Shown here in pieces: positions 23,340-35,456 of a stretch of 64,000 nt of DNA. The notes below the pieces were generated by a model. The model saw only the letters and a program-made list of their open reading frames with translations, searched no databases and was not told the DNA's origin. The stretch is from Brachycybe producta (taxonomy: Eukaryota; Arthropoda; Diplopoda; Playtdesmida; Andrognathidae). Position 1 is the stretch's first letter; each line of letters begins with the position of its first letter. A program made the position numbers and the translations under genes. Where the stretch lies: contig JAUPFP010000012.1 of NCBI GenBank assembly GCA_036925085.1, forward strand, positions 574,001 through 638,000, in the 5' to 3' direction.

Positions 23340-24306
23340 CCTGAAGGGTGTTTGACCTTAATATTCAGTTGACCTAAAATATTCATTTGACCTAAATGAT
23401 CATTTGACTTAAATATTCATTTGACCTAAATATGCATTTCACCTAAATATTCATTTGACCTAAATATGCATTTGACCTAAATATGCATTTGGCCTAAATA
23501 TGCATTTGACCTAAATGTTCATTTGACCTAAATATTCATTTGACCTAAATATTCATTTGACCTAAATATTAATGTGACCTAAATATTCATTTGACCTACA
23601 TATTCATTTAACCTACGTATTCATTTGACCTACATATTTATTTTACCTACATATTCATTTGACCTACATATTCATTTAACCTACATATTCATTTGACCTA
23701 CATATTCATTTAACCTACGTATTCATTTGACCTACATATTCATTTGACCTACATATTCATTTGACCCACATATTCATTTAACCTTCATATTTATTTGACC
23801 TAAATATTATTTTGACCTAAATATTCATTTGCCTAAATATTCATTTGACCTAACTATTCATTTGACCTAAATATTTATTTGACCTAAATATTCATTTGAC
23901 CTAAATATTCATTTGACCTAAATATTCATTTGACCCAAATATTCATTTGACGTAAATATTCATTTGACCTAAATGTTCATTTGACCTAAATGTTCATTTG
24001 ACGTAAATGTTCATTTGACCTAAATATTCATGTGACCTAAATATTCATTTGACCTAAATATTCATTTGACCCAAATATTCATTTGACCCAAATATTCATT
24101 TGACGTAAATATTCATTTGACCTAAATGTTCATTTGACCTAAATGTTCATTTGATGTAAATGTCCATTTGACCTAAATATTCATTTGACCTAAATATTCA
24201 TTTGACCTAAATATTCATTTGACCTAAATATTCATTTGACCTAAATATTCATTTGACCTAAATATTCATTTGACCTAAATATTCATTTGACCTAAATATT
24301 CATCTG
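23340..24306 (+). repeat. 17-bp minisatellite, unit TTTGACCTAAATATTCA, about 55 copies
   Basis: Units repeat head to tail for almost 1 kb. A block at about 23590-23780 uses the variant CTACATATTC. The run of variants with GACGTAAATATTC occurs twice, 153 bp apart (23949 and 24102, nine units), so the array also grew by larger duplications. It ends about 550 bp before PRODH exon a. Each unit contains TGACCT. Confidence 0.97.
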
Positions 24307-24851
24307 TCCTTTGTCTGTCCAGACAGAAAAAAATGTTTCTTTTCGTTGATGCCACCCCCAAAAAAGTGCCACTCAGGGTGGACCGCCCCCCAGCTACGCT
24401 AGTGCCCTTATGGCTACTTACTATTTGATACACAGGAATCTGTTGACAGTTTCAGAATTTCTTTTGTTCTGCCCTTTTATGAGCGTAATTAATTTCTAAT
24501 TGGTTTGTTACTGGGTCTGAGGTCTCTAGCCCCGTCCTTTTTATTTCTAATTGGTTGATATTTGGTCTGATGCTCATAAAAAGACGGAGCCAAAGAAATT
24601 CTGAAGCTGTCTACAGATGCCTGTTTTGATACTAATAGGTATATGCTCGCTAGCCTTAAATACAAACACCGATTAATAATGAAGATATTGATTGAGGCCT
24701 GAAACGTCCACCACTCAGTGGCACTCACCTCCAATCAGTTTGCCTTAGTTGTTAACTAACATAATTCACCAAACTTTATCACACAGTGGACACAATCGAT
24801 GTACAAAATAAACATTTGCATTATTTACACATGTATTAATTATATTTATAG
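24307..24851. other. Intron sequence before PRODH exon a, with a foldback repeat
   Basis: At about 24430-24482 and 24571-24622 are imperfect inverted arms (GACAGTTTCAGAATTTCTTT facing AAAGAAATTCTGAAGCTGTC, with TTTTATGAGC facing GCTCATAAAA). This is typical of a small non-autonomous DNA transposon. Inside, TTTCTAATTGGTT occurs twice in direct order. No coding sequence is seen. Confidence 0.65.
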
Positions 24852-25027
24852 GAAGCATTTAACAATATAAAAATGGATATAGAATTTATACATCAATTTC
24901 GTGTTTGCTTTGGAGTCAAAATTGTCAGAGGAGCTTACCTTAGCCAAGAACGAGAGCTGGCTAAAAAACATGGATATTCTGATCCAGTAAATGCCTCATT
25001 TCATGCAACTACTTTAATGTATCACAA
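24852..25027 (+). CDS. PRODH: PRODH family exon a (proline dehydrogenase, mitochondrial)
   Basis: Proline dehydrogenase is a flavoenzyme of the mitochondrial inner membrane that oxidises L-proline to pyrroline-5-carboxylate. This exon of 176 bp starts in phase 0 after TTTATAG and ends in phase 2 before GTAAGT. It encodes 58 residues plus two bases, open throughout. It contains FGVKIVRGAYLSQER, matching the family's VRGAY barrel strand, then GYSDPVN and a conserved ATTLMYHK end. The next exon supplies the missing base of the final Lys codon. A hydroxyproline-type paralogue (PRODH2) is possible. It is the only clearly selected sequence between 1 and 40 kb. Confidence 0.93.
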
Positions 25028-25833
25028 GTAAGTATGTTATTCTTATTTAATAAAAATTGCAATGAAATACTTTTGAGTCATTCCATGTCACATAATCGAC
25101 TTTTTCACCTGAACCCCTCATAATTTTATGAAATTTGGTACACGTGTGTGTGTGTGCGTAGTTATTAGTATCACATGGTTTTTAAGCTAACTGGATTGCA
25201 AGGTCAGTTAAATATAAATCTCTTGACCTTTAATCCTAAATACCTCAAAATGCACACTTAAAGGTCTATTTATACAGGTATTTAACGGCTATGGGACGAG
25301 CACGACAAGAGCCCAAGAAAAATGTCTTTCTATTTGTATATGCACGTGGGGAGCAAAGGACAAGGCCCGGCAAAGACTTGAGAATGACTCAAGACCAATG
25401 TAATTAAAGAAGTTGTTGTGATAATTGCACAACTCTTTTATAGATAAAATGAAACAATTCCAAACTAATACTGCAAATTGCTTTTCATATCAGATTTAAT
25501 GTAAGCCCTGTCTGCTCATTGATAGAAACTGCTGAAAGCACTTCATTACTTATTTATTCAGTAAAAGACAAGATAGTTATGGAGGATAATTTGCTATTGT
25601 TGTAGTGGTGGATGATGATGCTTTACGTATGCAGTAGAAAACAATTTGTACATGATAATGAAATGGGGAATGCATGAAATGATAAACAACCAGTAAACAC
25701 ATATTGTCAAAATAATAAACAAGATAATCAATCTAAATAAACTGTAAATAATGAAATAACGATATTAACACTTAAGTCATGCATATGTGGTTGCGAACAT
25801 GCACGGTCATGCACAGTGACTGAAAAATGGTTT
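25028..25833. other. Intron sequence between exon a and GypX-2
   Basis: AT-rich with a short GT run (25146-25157). Bases 25267-25400 (GGCTATGGGACGAGCACGAC) resemble 36335-36480, where the same words form an inverted repeat (CATGTCGTGCTTGTCCCATAG facing CTATGGGACAAGCATG). This suggests a small repeat family. No gene is seen. Confidence 0.5.
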
Positions 25834-26556
25834 TGTAACAACCCGACTGGGTCGTTACAATGCCCACGGTAAATTTCGCTAACTTACCGCCGTTGAACCT
25901 TATTGGGATGGGACAAAAGCGCAGGCCACCCGTCCGTGTCCACGGGTAGCGCTGGACGGAGGTTCCCATGCCGCAAGTCGACGGACGAGTGGCCGACGAC
26001 AAACCGCGCGCGAAGCACCGGCCGACAAGACGAATAACATGCCGGACCAGGACAGTGAAGTACCGGTGAAACCCCACTGGTAAACCCCCACCCTCCTCGC
26101 GGTTACTTCCCCAGTAATTATTATAGTTTTAATAAAAGACACGGACACAGTGGTTGGAGTGAAAATAATATATAATCTATTTATTCAATAAGAATAAACA
26201 ATAAATAAAACACTCACTTATCAAAGAGATGAATCTCCTGGCTAATTCAGCCAGGAGAGGAGGTCATTGACCTCTAGCCACACACAAAAGAAAAGATGAA
26301 TGGTGGCCATCTTGGCCACCTGTAGAAATGATGAGAGCATCCTGCAACACATGCACAATCATCCAGGGATCACTTTCCCCTGCCCAGATATAATGGCCGC
26401 CACCATATATATCACCCCCAGGCTGCTCCACCTGGGGGAGGACAGGTACCCTTGCTGGCCATTTTGTCGTCTGCCTGGCAACCAATTTACAAGTGCCTAG
26501 CAGACGACATGGGAATTTAGTTCTGCTCCAAAAAGGAGCAAAATTGGGTCGTCACA
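25834..26556 (-). repeat. 3' LTR of GypX-2
   Basis: On the minus strand it runs TGTGACGACCC ... GTTGTTACA. It matches 35457-36240, apart from gaps near 25915 and 26000. AATAAA-like words occur near 26200. The adjoining purine tract GGGAAGTTGAGAGGAT (26557-26572, minus) is the likely plus-strand primer. The same tract, nearly unchanged, adjoins the LTR fragment at 46042. Confidence 0.9.
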
Positions 26557-26636
26557 ATCCTCTCAACTTCCCTGATCCGCCCCAGGATCAGGTCGGCCGA
26601 GCCAGCAAGGATTGCGCCCATGAACCCCACTCAGTT

Positions 26637-29562
26637 TCAGACTGATTTCCTCGGTAGTGGATCCATCGGAGCTACCATCCACTCCGACATCCACCGACGT
26701 ATCCACCACGAACACATCCGGGTGTTTCTCCACCTGAGACCAAGATCGAAATCAGTCCCCCTGAGTCTTGACACCTCCTGCTGTCGAAACTCTTCAACGG
26801 CAAGTGTGTCAAGCTGCGGACTCTGACGCAGAGTCCGACTTGTCAGAAGGTCTACGAGGGCGGCCGCGGGATCAGACACGCTACCTCGTAGAGGGTGGGT
26901 TACAAATTCCATTACCATTCCTTCCGAGTCGCAGCTAAGGAGACGCTGGACGTATGGGGCCACGAGCTGGGCTACACGCACTAGTCCAGCTCCTGTCCCC
27001 ACCACGTATAAAACAGCAAAGCATCTCCTTACCGGGTTGACGACCAGCAACACCGGATAGTCCGTACTGCCAAATGCCAGCACATATCGCATGGCAAATG
27101 ACGGCAAACGACGGCGTCCACGAAACTGGGAGTGGCTCCCCAGACGATAATATTCGTGGGATTGGTACCCCTCCATTCCCGGCTGGTCCTGCCACAGACC
27201 AAGCCGGTTATTCAGAAAGACCTCTCCTTCTGAATACGGAGGCTCCGCACCAAAGCGTCGACCCTCGCCCTCGGGCTCAGGAGACTTGGCTCTTTCTTCC
27301 GGTCCTAGGGCCGCAAAGACCCCATCATCGGGACCCAGAGAGAAGGGTGTCCTTCCTACGGAAGGCACGGGACCACGTTTGGCGGGAACGTCATTTTTCC
27401 CCACCGGGCTGCCCCCACCGCTAGGTAACGGTGAGCTGACCCGGTAGAGAGTTCCCACCGACCGAACTAATAGTTCGGTACCGCCACCACCTTTGGGGAG
27501 GATGAAGGTATACCGAGAACAACATCTCGCATTGACCTATCATCCATCCGCGCCGTCTTACTCTGACGGGTATGGTGCGGTTGGCTCCCGGCCGACACGG
27601 TCGCACCGTGTCGGGACTCCTCTTCTTCCGTCCCGATACTTCCACCACCACCAGTCCCCTGGGACCCACGGGTGGAAGCTTTTGGACCTCCCTTCTTCTC
27701 ATGATGGGCCTTCTTGCCCTTCTTTTTCTTTTTCTTCTCATGAGAAGAAGGTTGACCGGGCTGGGAGCTGGATGCACCGAAGCTCACAGACTTACCAGGC
27801 CGGTCAGTCTTAGGAGGGTGGTTAGCCCCCTTCGATTGACTGGATTTACTAGTTGCAGACTTTCCAGCCAAAGCTGTACTAGTCTTTGAACTAGCTCCCG
27901 TAGCCGAACCGACGGTCGAGGATGCTCGTGTCGCCACGAAGCGTCCCTTCCCATCCCGGGGAAGATTTCTCTTCTCCGGGGCAATGGTCGGCTGACCCTT
28001 GCCACCAACAGGTTTAACTGCCACACCTTGGTGAGGTGCCTTGGCAGCTTGTACCGCCCCCCTTTGGGCGATATGCTGTTGGCCAGCGGCCGTGGTGGCA
28101 CTCGGAATAGGAGTGGCACCAACTCCGACGGGAGGTTCCCCTGTTCTGAGCGGATTCCCGGCATCAGCTTCCTGCAGGGGCGGAAACTGAGAGGCCTGGA
28201 GCTCAAACTCTCGTCGGCGTGCAGCCTTCTTGTCTCGCAGGACAAGGGCAGCACATCTGGCCGCTTGTGCCTGGTGGTACCGCAAGCGGTCCTCCTGGCT
28301 CCACTTTCCTTTGGGAAAGCCGGCCGGACATCCACGAGAGGTCTTAGCCTTCTTTCCCACCGGATTACTGGCCAAAGGTGGGGTGAAGGGGCAGGGACGT
28401 TTCTGTCTCTGACCACCACCACCACTGGCGTGAGTGCTCTTCCTCGGAGTGGGAGGAAAAGGCTGATTGGCCTTCTTTTCCGCTCTTCGGTCCTTCTTGG
28501 GAGTTGCAGACTGCCAGCTTGAACAGCCAGCCTCCGCTTCGGTTGGTCCCGAAACCGGAGGCTGACCAACAGGCCAGGCAGCTCCAGCAGCTCCCTCAGG
28601 ATGAGCTGGTGACACAGGGAGAAGACCCACCGCCGGTGTAAACTTCGCCAAGGCAGCTTTCGTCCTCTCCAACTGTGCATCCCTCTTCGCCAGGGCTTTC
28701 ATCCTGGCGGTGTACCAAGAAGCTCCGGATTTCTTTTTGGATTTAGACTTGTCCGATCTGAACTGCTGGGTAGGGTACTCCCCAACAAAGTAGCGTTTCC
28801 CATCCGACTCCAGGAACCCACCTGACGCTGTCTGGTACTTTGCAGCTTCGTCCTGCCTTTCCAGGCAGGCCGCTTCCGTCTCCCCAACAGGGTCGACCGG
28901 AATTGGACTGCCCTTCCGGGCTATAGTACCCTCCTGGGATCCGGTCACGGACCGTTTACCCAGGGAGCCTGATCCTCTCCCTTCAGACTTCGAAGAGTCC
29001 TCTGAAGAGAGGATCCGTTGGCCTCGCCACCGCCTGGAGAAGGGCACCACACCATCTTCCGTGGTGTCCATCTCCGCCTCTGTGTCTATGACCAGGGTTT
29101 CTCCCAAGGAGGTATCCCTGCTTCCCTCAGCCAGGCTAGCCAATTCTAGCCGGCTTTGGTCCGCCGGAGGATCACACTTCGTCAAGGAGGTAGCCGCCAA
29201 ACCGGTGGCCACCTTTTCGACGGGCGTGCTGGCCCGCACCGGCTCACCAACCGCCGGGATCTCCATGGCTCCCAACTTAATGGTCGCCCTCGGAGAACCC
29301 ACGGTGGGAGGCGGTGTCAACCGTCCCCAAACAGACCCATAATACAGAGGGGTCCGAGGGGACGGCTGGGTCACCACAGCATCCTCAACCAATAGCAGAC
29401 CCAAAGGTCCGCCGTCGGCCAAGTCGGCTATGGCCCGACCCAACGAATCCGGGGAGCAATGGCATCCAACTCCAACAGCTCCGCATCACCCGGATGCAAC
29501 GAGCTGAGGGAGGAGGAACCGCTGCCACCCCCGCCAGTTTCTTCCTCCTCTGCCGTGGCTAC
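26637..29562 (-). pseudogene. ORF3 of GypX-2: large accessory protein, nearly complete
   Basis: Two long frames (27467-29443 and 26637-27458) joined by one shift near 27462 give about 970 residues. In order they show: an acidic Ser/Pro-rich start (SSLHPGDAELLEL), LVIDTEAEMDTTED, a Lys/Ala-rich helical segment ending KFTPAVGL, a basic region with KKAKTS, RDGKGRFV, a Lys run (KKKKKKGKK), and a more ordered end with FLNNRLGLWQDQPGMEG and RYVLAFGSTDYPVLLVVNPV. No envelope-like signal, Cys pattern or known enzyme motif is seen. One base loss near 29440 separates it from the upstream frame. I do not recognise a family. A nucleic-acid-binding or structural role is only suggested by its charge. Confidence 0.7.
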
Positions 29563-30663
29563 CTGTAAGAGATCAAAAAACACGGTAAGAATTTGACCTA
29601 TTACGGTAGGAAACATTTTCCACGGTCCAAAACCGTGAAAAAATGCTTTCCGGCCGGGCAGGCACCGTGGTACACGGCCAAAGCCGTTCCCCACGGTAAT
29701 CGCTCGTTCGGAACCGGCCAAAAACGTTTTTGGTCGGTCCAAAACCCGTAATTTCACGTTCGGTATCTTGGGCGGTGATTTACACGGTACACCACCGTAG
29801 GAAATCCTGTTTCCACTGTGCATATCCCGTGACCCACGGTAAAAACCGTCGTTCACGGGATCCGCACGGTCGGAATCGGCCAAACCAGTGTTTGGACCGT
29901 CCAAACCCGGCACCGACAATTCAGGTTCCTTGGGGAGTGGTTTGCACGGATCACTACCGTGAAAAACCACCTTCCGTCCATTAGAACACCGTGGTTTACG
30001 GTCGAAACCGTTCTCCACGGTTATTTCACGGACAGAACCGTGTAAAAACACCTTTTCACCGTCCAAACACCGTAGAACTTGGTCACCACCAAGTTCCACG
30101 GCGTTCGGGCGGCAAAACACCGTGTTTTTCACGGCCCCATCAGCGGTAGCATCACCGTCAATATTATTACGGTGATGCCTCCACCAAAACCACGTGTTCA
30201 AGCGGTCAATGACCGCTTGACACACCCAAAAGCAATAACAGAATACTGCCACAGGGCAGGAAAAGGAAACTCCCCTTTGGGGACTTACTGTTTTCTTTGT
30301 AGCATCCAATTGGCCTGAATCTTTGCCATTTCTTCGGTGAAATAAACGTTTTCTTTTCGAAATAGCGGCAAACGACCGTCTCTGTTCTATTTTTAGTTTT
30401 AAAACAAGATGGCGCTTAGCCGCTAATGTCACCGGAGGAGCGGCTAACAGCGGCGGCTTGGCGGCTAAAACATCATTAGCCGCTTCCATTGCTGTTACCA
30501 TAGAGATTCTACCGTCGTCTGCCTTTTTAGGGGCAGATACACGGCATGAATCTTTATGGAAAGACTCAGGAGAGAGATCTTGAGGAATAATAACTTCTGC
30601 AGACTCCTCTTTGAGTTTGCAGTTGGGAATTGTGGATTTCTCCACCCAGTTCCCCCTGGACAA
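29445..30663 (-). pseudogene. Pol extension region of GypX-2 with hydrophobic segment
   Basis: One frame is open for about 400 codons. It shares VSAPKKADDG and ISMVT with GypX-3, then DDVLAA/NDVLAA, then a hydrophobic segment (FSCPVAVFCYCFWVC against FSCLLAVLFYMLTVC) followed by Trp-rich TWFWWRHH. About three diverged repeats of roughly 54 residues follow (cores VENGFDR, VNDGFYRG, VGNGFGR), and then the start of ORF3. The frame stays open despite many substitutions, which supports real coding. GTAAGTCCC lies at about 30282-30290, and a TTACAG|GT acceptor-like site at 29562-29575. Confidence 0.7.
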
Positions 30664-30737
30664 CCACCATCCGACCGTAACAGACAGGCGGTGCCCAGTC
30701 CAGGGGTCACTGCGTTCCCAATCCTTATTTCCCCACT

Positions 30738-31400
30738 TCAGATCATCGCATTGCAGAGTCCGAAAGGCATTTTTCGGAACTCAAACAGACCTTGAGAGCA
30801 AATGAATGCTGTCTTCTCAATGTCTTGCTCCGCCATCCTGACCTGCCAGTAACCACTAGCAAGGTCTAGAGTTGCAAAATACTTCGCTCCAGCAAGTGAA
30901 TCGAGGGCATCATCGATGCGAGGTAACGGGTACTGATCCGCCTTAGTCTGGGCATTCAGTCGCCGATAGTCCACACAAAAACGAAAACCACCATCCTTCT
31001 TGCGAACAAGCAAGATAGGGCTCGCGTAAGGACTATGCGAAGGTTGGATTACCCCTGCATCCAACATCTTCGCTACCTTTTCTCTCTCGATTGCACGAGC
31101 CGCCGGAGCGGTTCTTCGCAATCCTTCACGCACTGGAGGTAACCCACCGGTATCAATAGTGTGTTCGATGAGCGGGGTTTCCCCCAGCTCTGTATAATCG
31201 AATGCAAAATGATCACGGCGTTCCAGCAGGAACTCCCGAAGCTGTGCCGCCTCCTCAGGCTTCAGACTAGGTCCGATTTTAAGGCATTCTTTGAGAGTGG
31301 GTCTAACTTCCGCATTGAGGACCTGGCGACCTTTCTTGGTTGCCCCTCTCAACTTAGGCGGAAGCCCCCTGGTCGTCCATCTCCATGAGTGGGGTCTCCC
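30738..31400 (-). pseudogene. pol: GypX-2 reverse transcriptase, N-terminal part only
   Basis: The frame includes EEAAQLREFLLERRDHF, EHTIDTGG, SPYASPILLVRKKDGG, FCVDYRRLNAQ and MPFGLCNA. It stops before the YLDD catalytic motif, where sequence jumps to the pol extension. Compared with GypX-3 about 2.4 kb are missing: the rest of RT, RNase H and integrase. Confidence 0.9.
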
Positions 31401-31434
31401 CCTCTCAACTTAGATGGATCGTCCAGTCCCACCA

Positions 31435-32792
31435 CTAGGGCTGCCTCCACAGCTTGAGCTGTCGCCACACTATCTCCCCTGTCTCCAGGGCAATGGGTAC
31501 GTCGGCGACGTTCTCAAGCCAAATGTCGTAAGAGCCTTCTTCTGTGGCCTCGGCAATTCCTGCCACCGCCAACAGACCATGGCCGCCTAAGGCTTTACGA
31601 TGGGGCTCAACGAGAAGCAGCTGTCCAGGACCAGCATGCTCTATCAAGCTCACGGAAACCACCTTCCGCTCATGAGCTGATAGCCATATGTTCTCCAACA
31701 GTCGCGGGGAACAAACTTCCCCGCTCCTAATTGGAGAACTGGTCTCGGCGAGCTCGGACGACACAATGTCATCTCACCCATCCACCTTTTCAGGCTCCGC
31801 AGGCATCCCTTCTGGTAACCCGTAAGGAGGGAGTAGCAGAGGCTCCACAGAATTGTGAAGCTTCGCCAACGCCTCCAACACCGAGTTAAGAAGTTGTACC
31901 GAAGTACCCTGCAAAGCCTGAACGGCCAGTGCGGCATGAAGAGCATCTGGATGTGCATTCCAGATGTCCTCCCGGAAATAAACTTTCCGGCTCACGACGT
32001 CCAACATTAACCCAAACCGGGAAGCCAGGTCAACACCTATTACGGCTTCCCCTTCACCCTCAATGAGGAGAAGATGGGTATGTATGGACCGTCCGTGGAT
32101 TGACATGTCCACGTACATGAATCCTTCTATCTTGATGGAGTACCCACTCATGCCAGTAAGGAATGAGGGGAGGCTAACCTCCTGCACCGGTAACTCCATC
32201 TCCTGTGCCACCGACATGCTCATGACCGATACTTCGGCACCGGTGTCGACGATCGACTCAACTAGCCGACCATCCATCGACACCAGAACACGCAGTGCCC
32301 CACGCAAGTACGCACGGCTCTGTAATTCAGAAATGGGCAACCGTCGTTGCCCGACATTATTTCTCTGAGCCTCATCCGTCCTCCCGTCCACAGGGGACGG
32401 TCGTACCGGATGCTCAGGGGCCTGGCTTCCAGTCTCCACTCCTGGAGACTCACCAGGCCTGGGCGACAGCATGGGTGCACCAACGCTCGAAGCCCTCGTA
32501 ATGCCCGTACCGTTCGGACCTTCCTCCCCCTCATCAGGGAAGAAAGGTGCCACCCAGCTCTCCAGCCAGGCAAGCGCAGCTTCCAGTGTGGGGCTTGGCT
32601 CCTGAAATACCCACTGGGTAATTTCTGGGTCCGCAGACCTAGCCAGAGGCACCACTGCTTCATGCAGGATACCCACATATCTGGAGACTGCCCGAAGGTA
32701 CGCTCCTTCTTTACTTCGCCGGCTTTGCCAGGCACCTGAGTTTTCAAGCATTACCGGTAGACTGCAGCTCAGTTCTGCAGTGACCGGTGCCG
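31435..32792 (-). pseudogene. pol: GypX-2 protease and linker
   Basis: This begins in the -1 frame after the frameshift signal at 32754-32799. The main frame (31774-32751) carries the active site IVDTGAEVS (about 32247) and AVIGVD near 32040, the two halves of a retropepsin. Shifts near 31765 separate it from the pre-RT linker (31435-31764; PGQLLLVEPHRKALGGHG). The linker between protease and RT is long, as in GypX-3. Confidence 0.85.
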
Positions 32793-32799
32793 GTTTAAT
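32754..32799 (-). promoter_or_regulatory. -1 frameshift signal (GypX-2), stem kept by paired changes
   Basis: On the minus strand: heptamer A TTA AAC (32799-32793) in gag phase, spacer CGGCA, then a stem CCGGT/ACCGG extended by ACTGCAG/CTGCAGT around a 7-base loop holding the gag TGA. The inner stem differs from GypX-1 and GypX-3 on both sides, yet still pairs. The first base is A rather than G, a weaker slippery site. Confidence 0.82.
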
Positions 32800-34690
32800 G
32801 AGGGCGGGTCCTCGTTTCTGGCCACAGGTAGATAGAACATCTGTCCATCAATTACGGTGGACAGATACTCCCGGCCCTGCAGTACTACGGGTGCTAGACC
32901 CGGCATGTACCGTGCCACGGGGCTTTCGCCCGGTGGTACTCGAGCAACCTGTCCTTGGGCAACGGCCGTCGGACTGTCCCTCTTAAGGTGACCCATCTGG
33001 TTACACCGAAAGCATGGACCGGGTTGCCTACGAGTAGGACCTCCACCTCCAGCCGTTTGGCCGGACCTTGACAGGGCTGCTGTGGACTTATTTCCACCCT
33101 GGCTCCGCCGCTTCGTCTTTCTTCCCTTCTGCCCTTCGGTCTTGGCAGTAGCTTTGTCCGATTTGGACGGTGCCACTGCCTTCGCACCCGAAGAGGTAGA
33201 AGTAGACGTAGCAGAGATCTTGGGCTTTGCCACAGCACCAGAGGCCTTGGCCGCAGCCTGGGTCTCTGGTACCGTCAAGGTACGGGCAGGTAACGCTCTC
33301 GCCGTTAGCATGTCGGCCTCGACAAACATTGCCTCGGTGGTAAAGTCCCTGACCGTCTCAGTTTTTGATCCCCAGAGAGGTCTGAGAATCTCTGGCTGCA
33401 GTTTCTTCTTGTATCGGAGGAGTCAACAAGACTCATCCTCACCAGGAAAAACTCGTTCTGCCAGCTTAACAAAGCACCAGTAGAACGCCTGGAGTGATTC
33501 CGCAGGCCCTTGCTTCATGGCCACGAAACGGTCAAAACAGGCCTGAGCCTGATTCTTGGTTCCGAAGCGGTGAAGCATAGCCTGCCTCAACTCCGGCCAG
33601 GTCAGGTTCGGCTTGAACTCCACCAAACAGGCGTAATGTTCCTCAGCCGGACCATAGAGCAGGTACGTAAAGAAACTGCACCTGGCCTCATCTGTCCAGC
33701 ACTGAGCCCTAGCTTTGGCTTCAAACTGCTGGAGAAAAGGCATAATGTCCTCTCGTCCATCATACCGGATGAACGAGTGAACTGGGTTAAAAACCCAAAT
33801 GCCTGGATCTCCGACGGGACAGCCGGTGCAGGCATCCACGGCACGGTGCTTACCCGCCGTGGTGCCCTGCTCCGGTTCCCTGAAGTTTCAGCATCAGGAT
33901 CAGCATCCACGGGATCCACCAGGTGGACCCGCGGTCGCTGAAAGGGCAGAGGAACTCCTCGACCGCCTCCCGCAGGAGCGGTCCGAGTTCCTCCTCCTGG
34001 AGGCATCCGCCCGGCCGGAGCCGGCGGCGCCTCCATCTATGCACCTCCCCGGTGCACGGGTGATGGTGTGAATCGAGGTTGCTCCCTATGGAGCCTCTGG
34101 ATCCCTTGGGGAAGAAGACCCTGCAAACGCATTTCGTCTATCCCCCTGGCAACCGACCGGAGCTGGTCCTCAGTCATCGACGCCAACCATGATGCCGTGT
34201 CCACCGAGGATGGCTCCGGGGTCCCTACCACCTCGCCTGATAAGGGACTACCTCCCCGTCTAACCGGACGGGAGGCGGTGGAGGTTAACAGGCCGGCCAT
34301 AGGCCATCCGCCTGTCCCAGTCGGGGTCGGTAACCCTCCATCACCACCGTCTGCCGGTGCTCCACCGGAGACAGTGCCACGACGGTGCGACCGCACCGTC
34401 ACAAAGTCTCCAGCCGGAAGTTGGTCCGTAGGGTCAACCCCTACGACACCTTCCTCCTTGGAATCACCGGGTACGTTCCTGCCAACAGCACCCTCAACAA
34501 GGTGTCGCCCCTCCGGCCGCCTACCACGTCCGATGGTGCGGGAATGCAACTCCAACCCTTCCAACAAACTGCTTCCCCGACCAGACATCGGGAAAACAGG
34601 ATCTTGGCCGATTTCGTCTGTGCGAACACGGGCAAAACTGGCCACCACTTGTCGGAAGGAACTCTACCGTAAAATACGGTAGAATTTACG
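32769..34690 (-). pseudogene. gag: GypX-2 gag, broken
   Basis: The N-terminal part (34037-34648) is followed by a TAG, then the same frame to about 33840, a frameshift, and the capsid core (33423-33839; FLQQFEAKARAQ, ESLQAFYWCF). A TGA replaces a Trp codon near 33424. The rest (32769-33329) is Ser/Lys-rich with the knuckle CFRCNQMGHLKRDS (about 32980-33030), whose last Cys is changed to Ser. The likely start is the ATG near 34588. Compare GypX-3 gag at 55914-57689. Confidence 0.85.
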
Positions 34691-35456
34691 GACAAAAGTC
34701 CGCAAAACACCGACAATTAATGGTAGAACTGTAAACTACCGCAGTTTCACGGACAAAAGTCCGTGTCCCACGGTCAGATTTACGGTAGAGTTCCTTCTTA
34801 CCGTTTTCGACAGGTGATATACGGACAACCGTCCGTTATTCACCGTCTATTCGCGGTAATAAGCTCTTTCACCGTCCTAGAACGGAGATACCTTCCTCTT
34901 ACCGTGTTCGAACGGTGACGTCCGTAATCCACCGTCTACTTACGGTAAAACTTGACCGTCACCCGGTTTTACCACGGTATCATGGACAAAAGTCCGTGTC
35001 CCACGGTATATCCCAGTAAACCTGGCCGTAGACTGGTTTCCGCCGTAGTTCCACGGACAAAAGTCCGTGCCCTACAATGTACTACCTGTCCACCGGACAA
35101 GCTACGGTTAAGTTCCCTTTTCACCGGTTCTACCGGTCCTGCACGGTAAATCACCGTGCTACCGTTATACTGACGGTGAAAATGACCGTTATCTCACGTT
35201 CGGACGGTCCTGCACGGTCAACTACCATGCCCACCGCCCTACTTACGGATAACCTAGGACTTTCCCCGGTGACCACCGCGGTATCACGGACAACCGTCCG
35301 TGTCCCATGGTCCTTCACCGGACTACTACGCCCTAAGCCGTGATCGGCCGTAGTTCCGTGGACGAATGTCCACGCCCTACCGGCACCCACACGACTCCGG
35401 TCTTACCGACCGCACAAGAAAGGCTGGTGGTAGCGCTAACCGGCACCTCCACCAAT
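34691..35456 (-). promoter_or_regulatory. GypX-2 leader with hairpin repeats and primer-binding site
   Basis: The primer-site-like TGGTGGAGGTGCCGGTTA (minus strand, about 35454-35437) starts two bases inside the LTR. Downstream are repeated fold-back words such as CACGGACTTTTGTCCGTG (for example at about 34752-34769 and 34983-35000) and many ACGGT/ACCGT pentamers. No conserved coding frame is seen in this leader. Confidence 0.65.

Noticed and set aside
23340..24306. Regular repeats that might suggest a CRISPR array
   Set aside because: Units are 17 bp, contiguous and without unique spacers, in an animal intron. It is a minisatellite.
26637..27458. ORF3 C-terminal part as a classical env gene
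   Set aside because: No signal peptide, no cleavage site, no paired Cys pattern and no clear transmembrane helix in this part. Position alone is not enough.
29428..30663. Stand-alone host gene on the minus strand
   Set aside because: The frame is collinear with GypX-3 pol extension, lies between the two LTRs of GypX-2 and shares its repeats, so it is element-derived.
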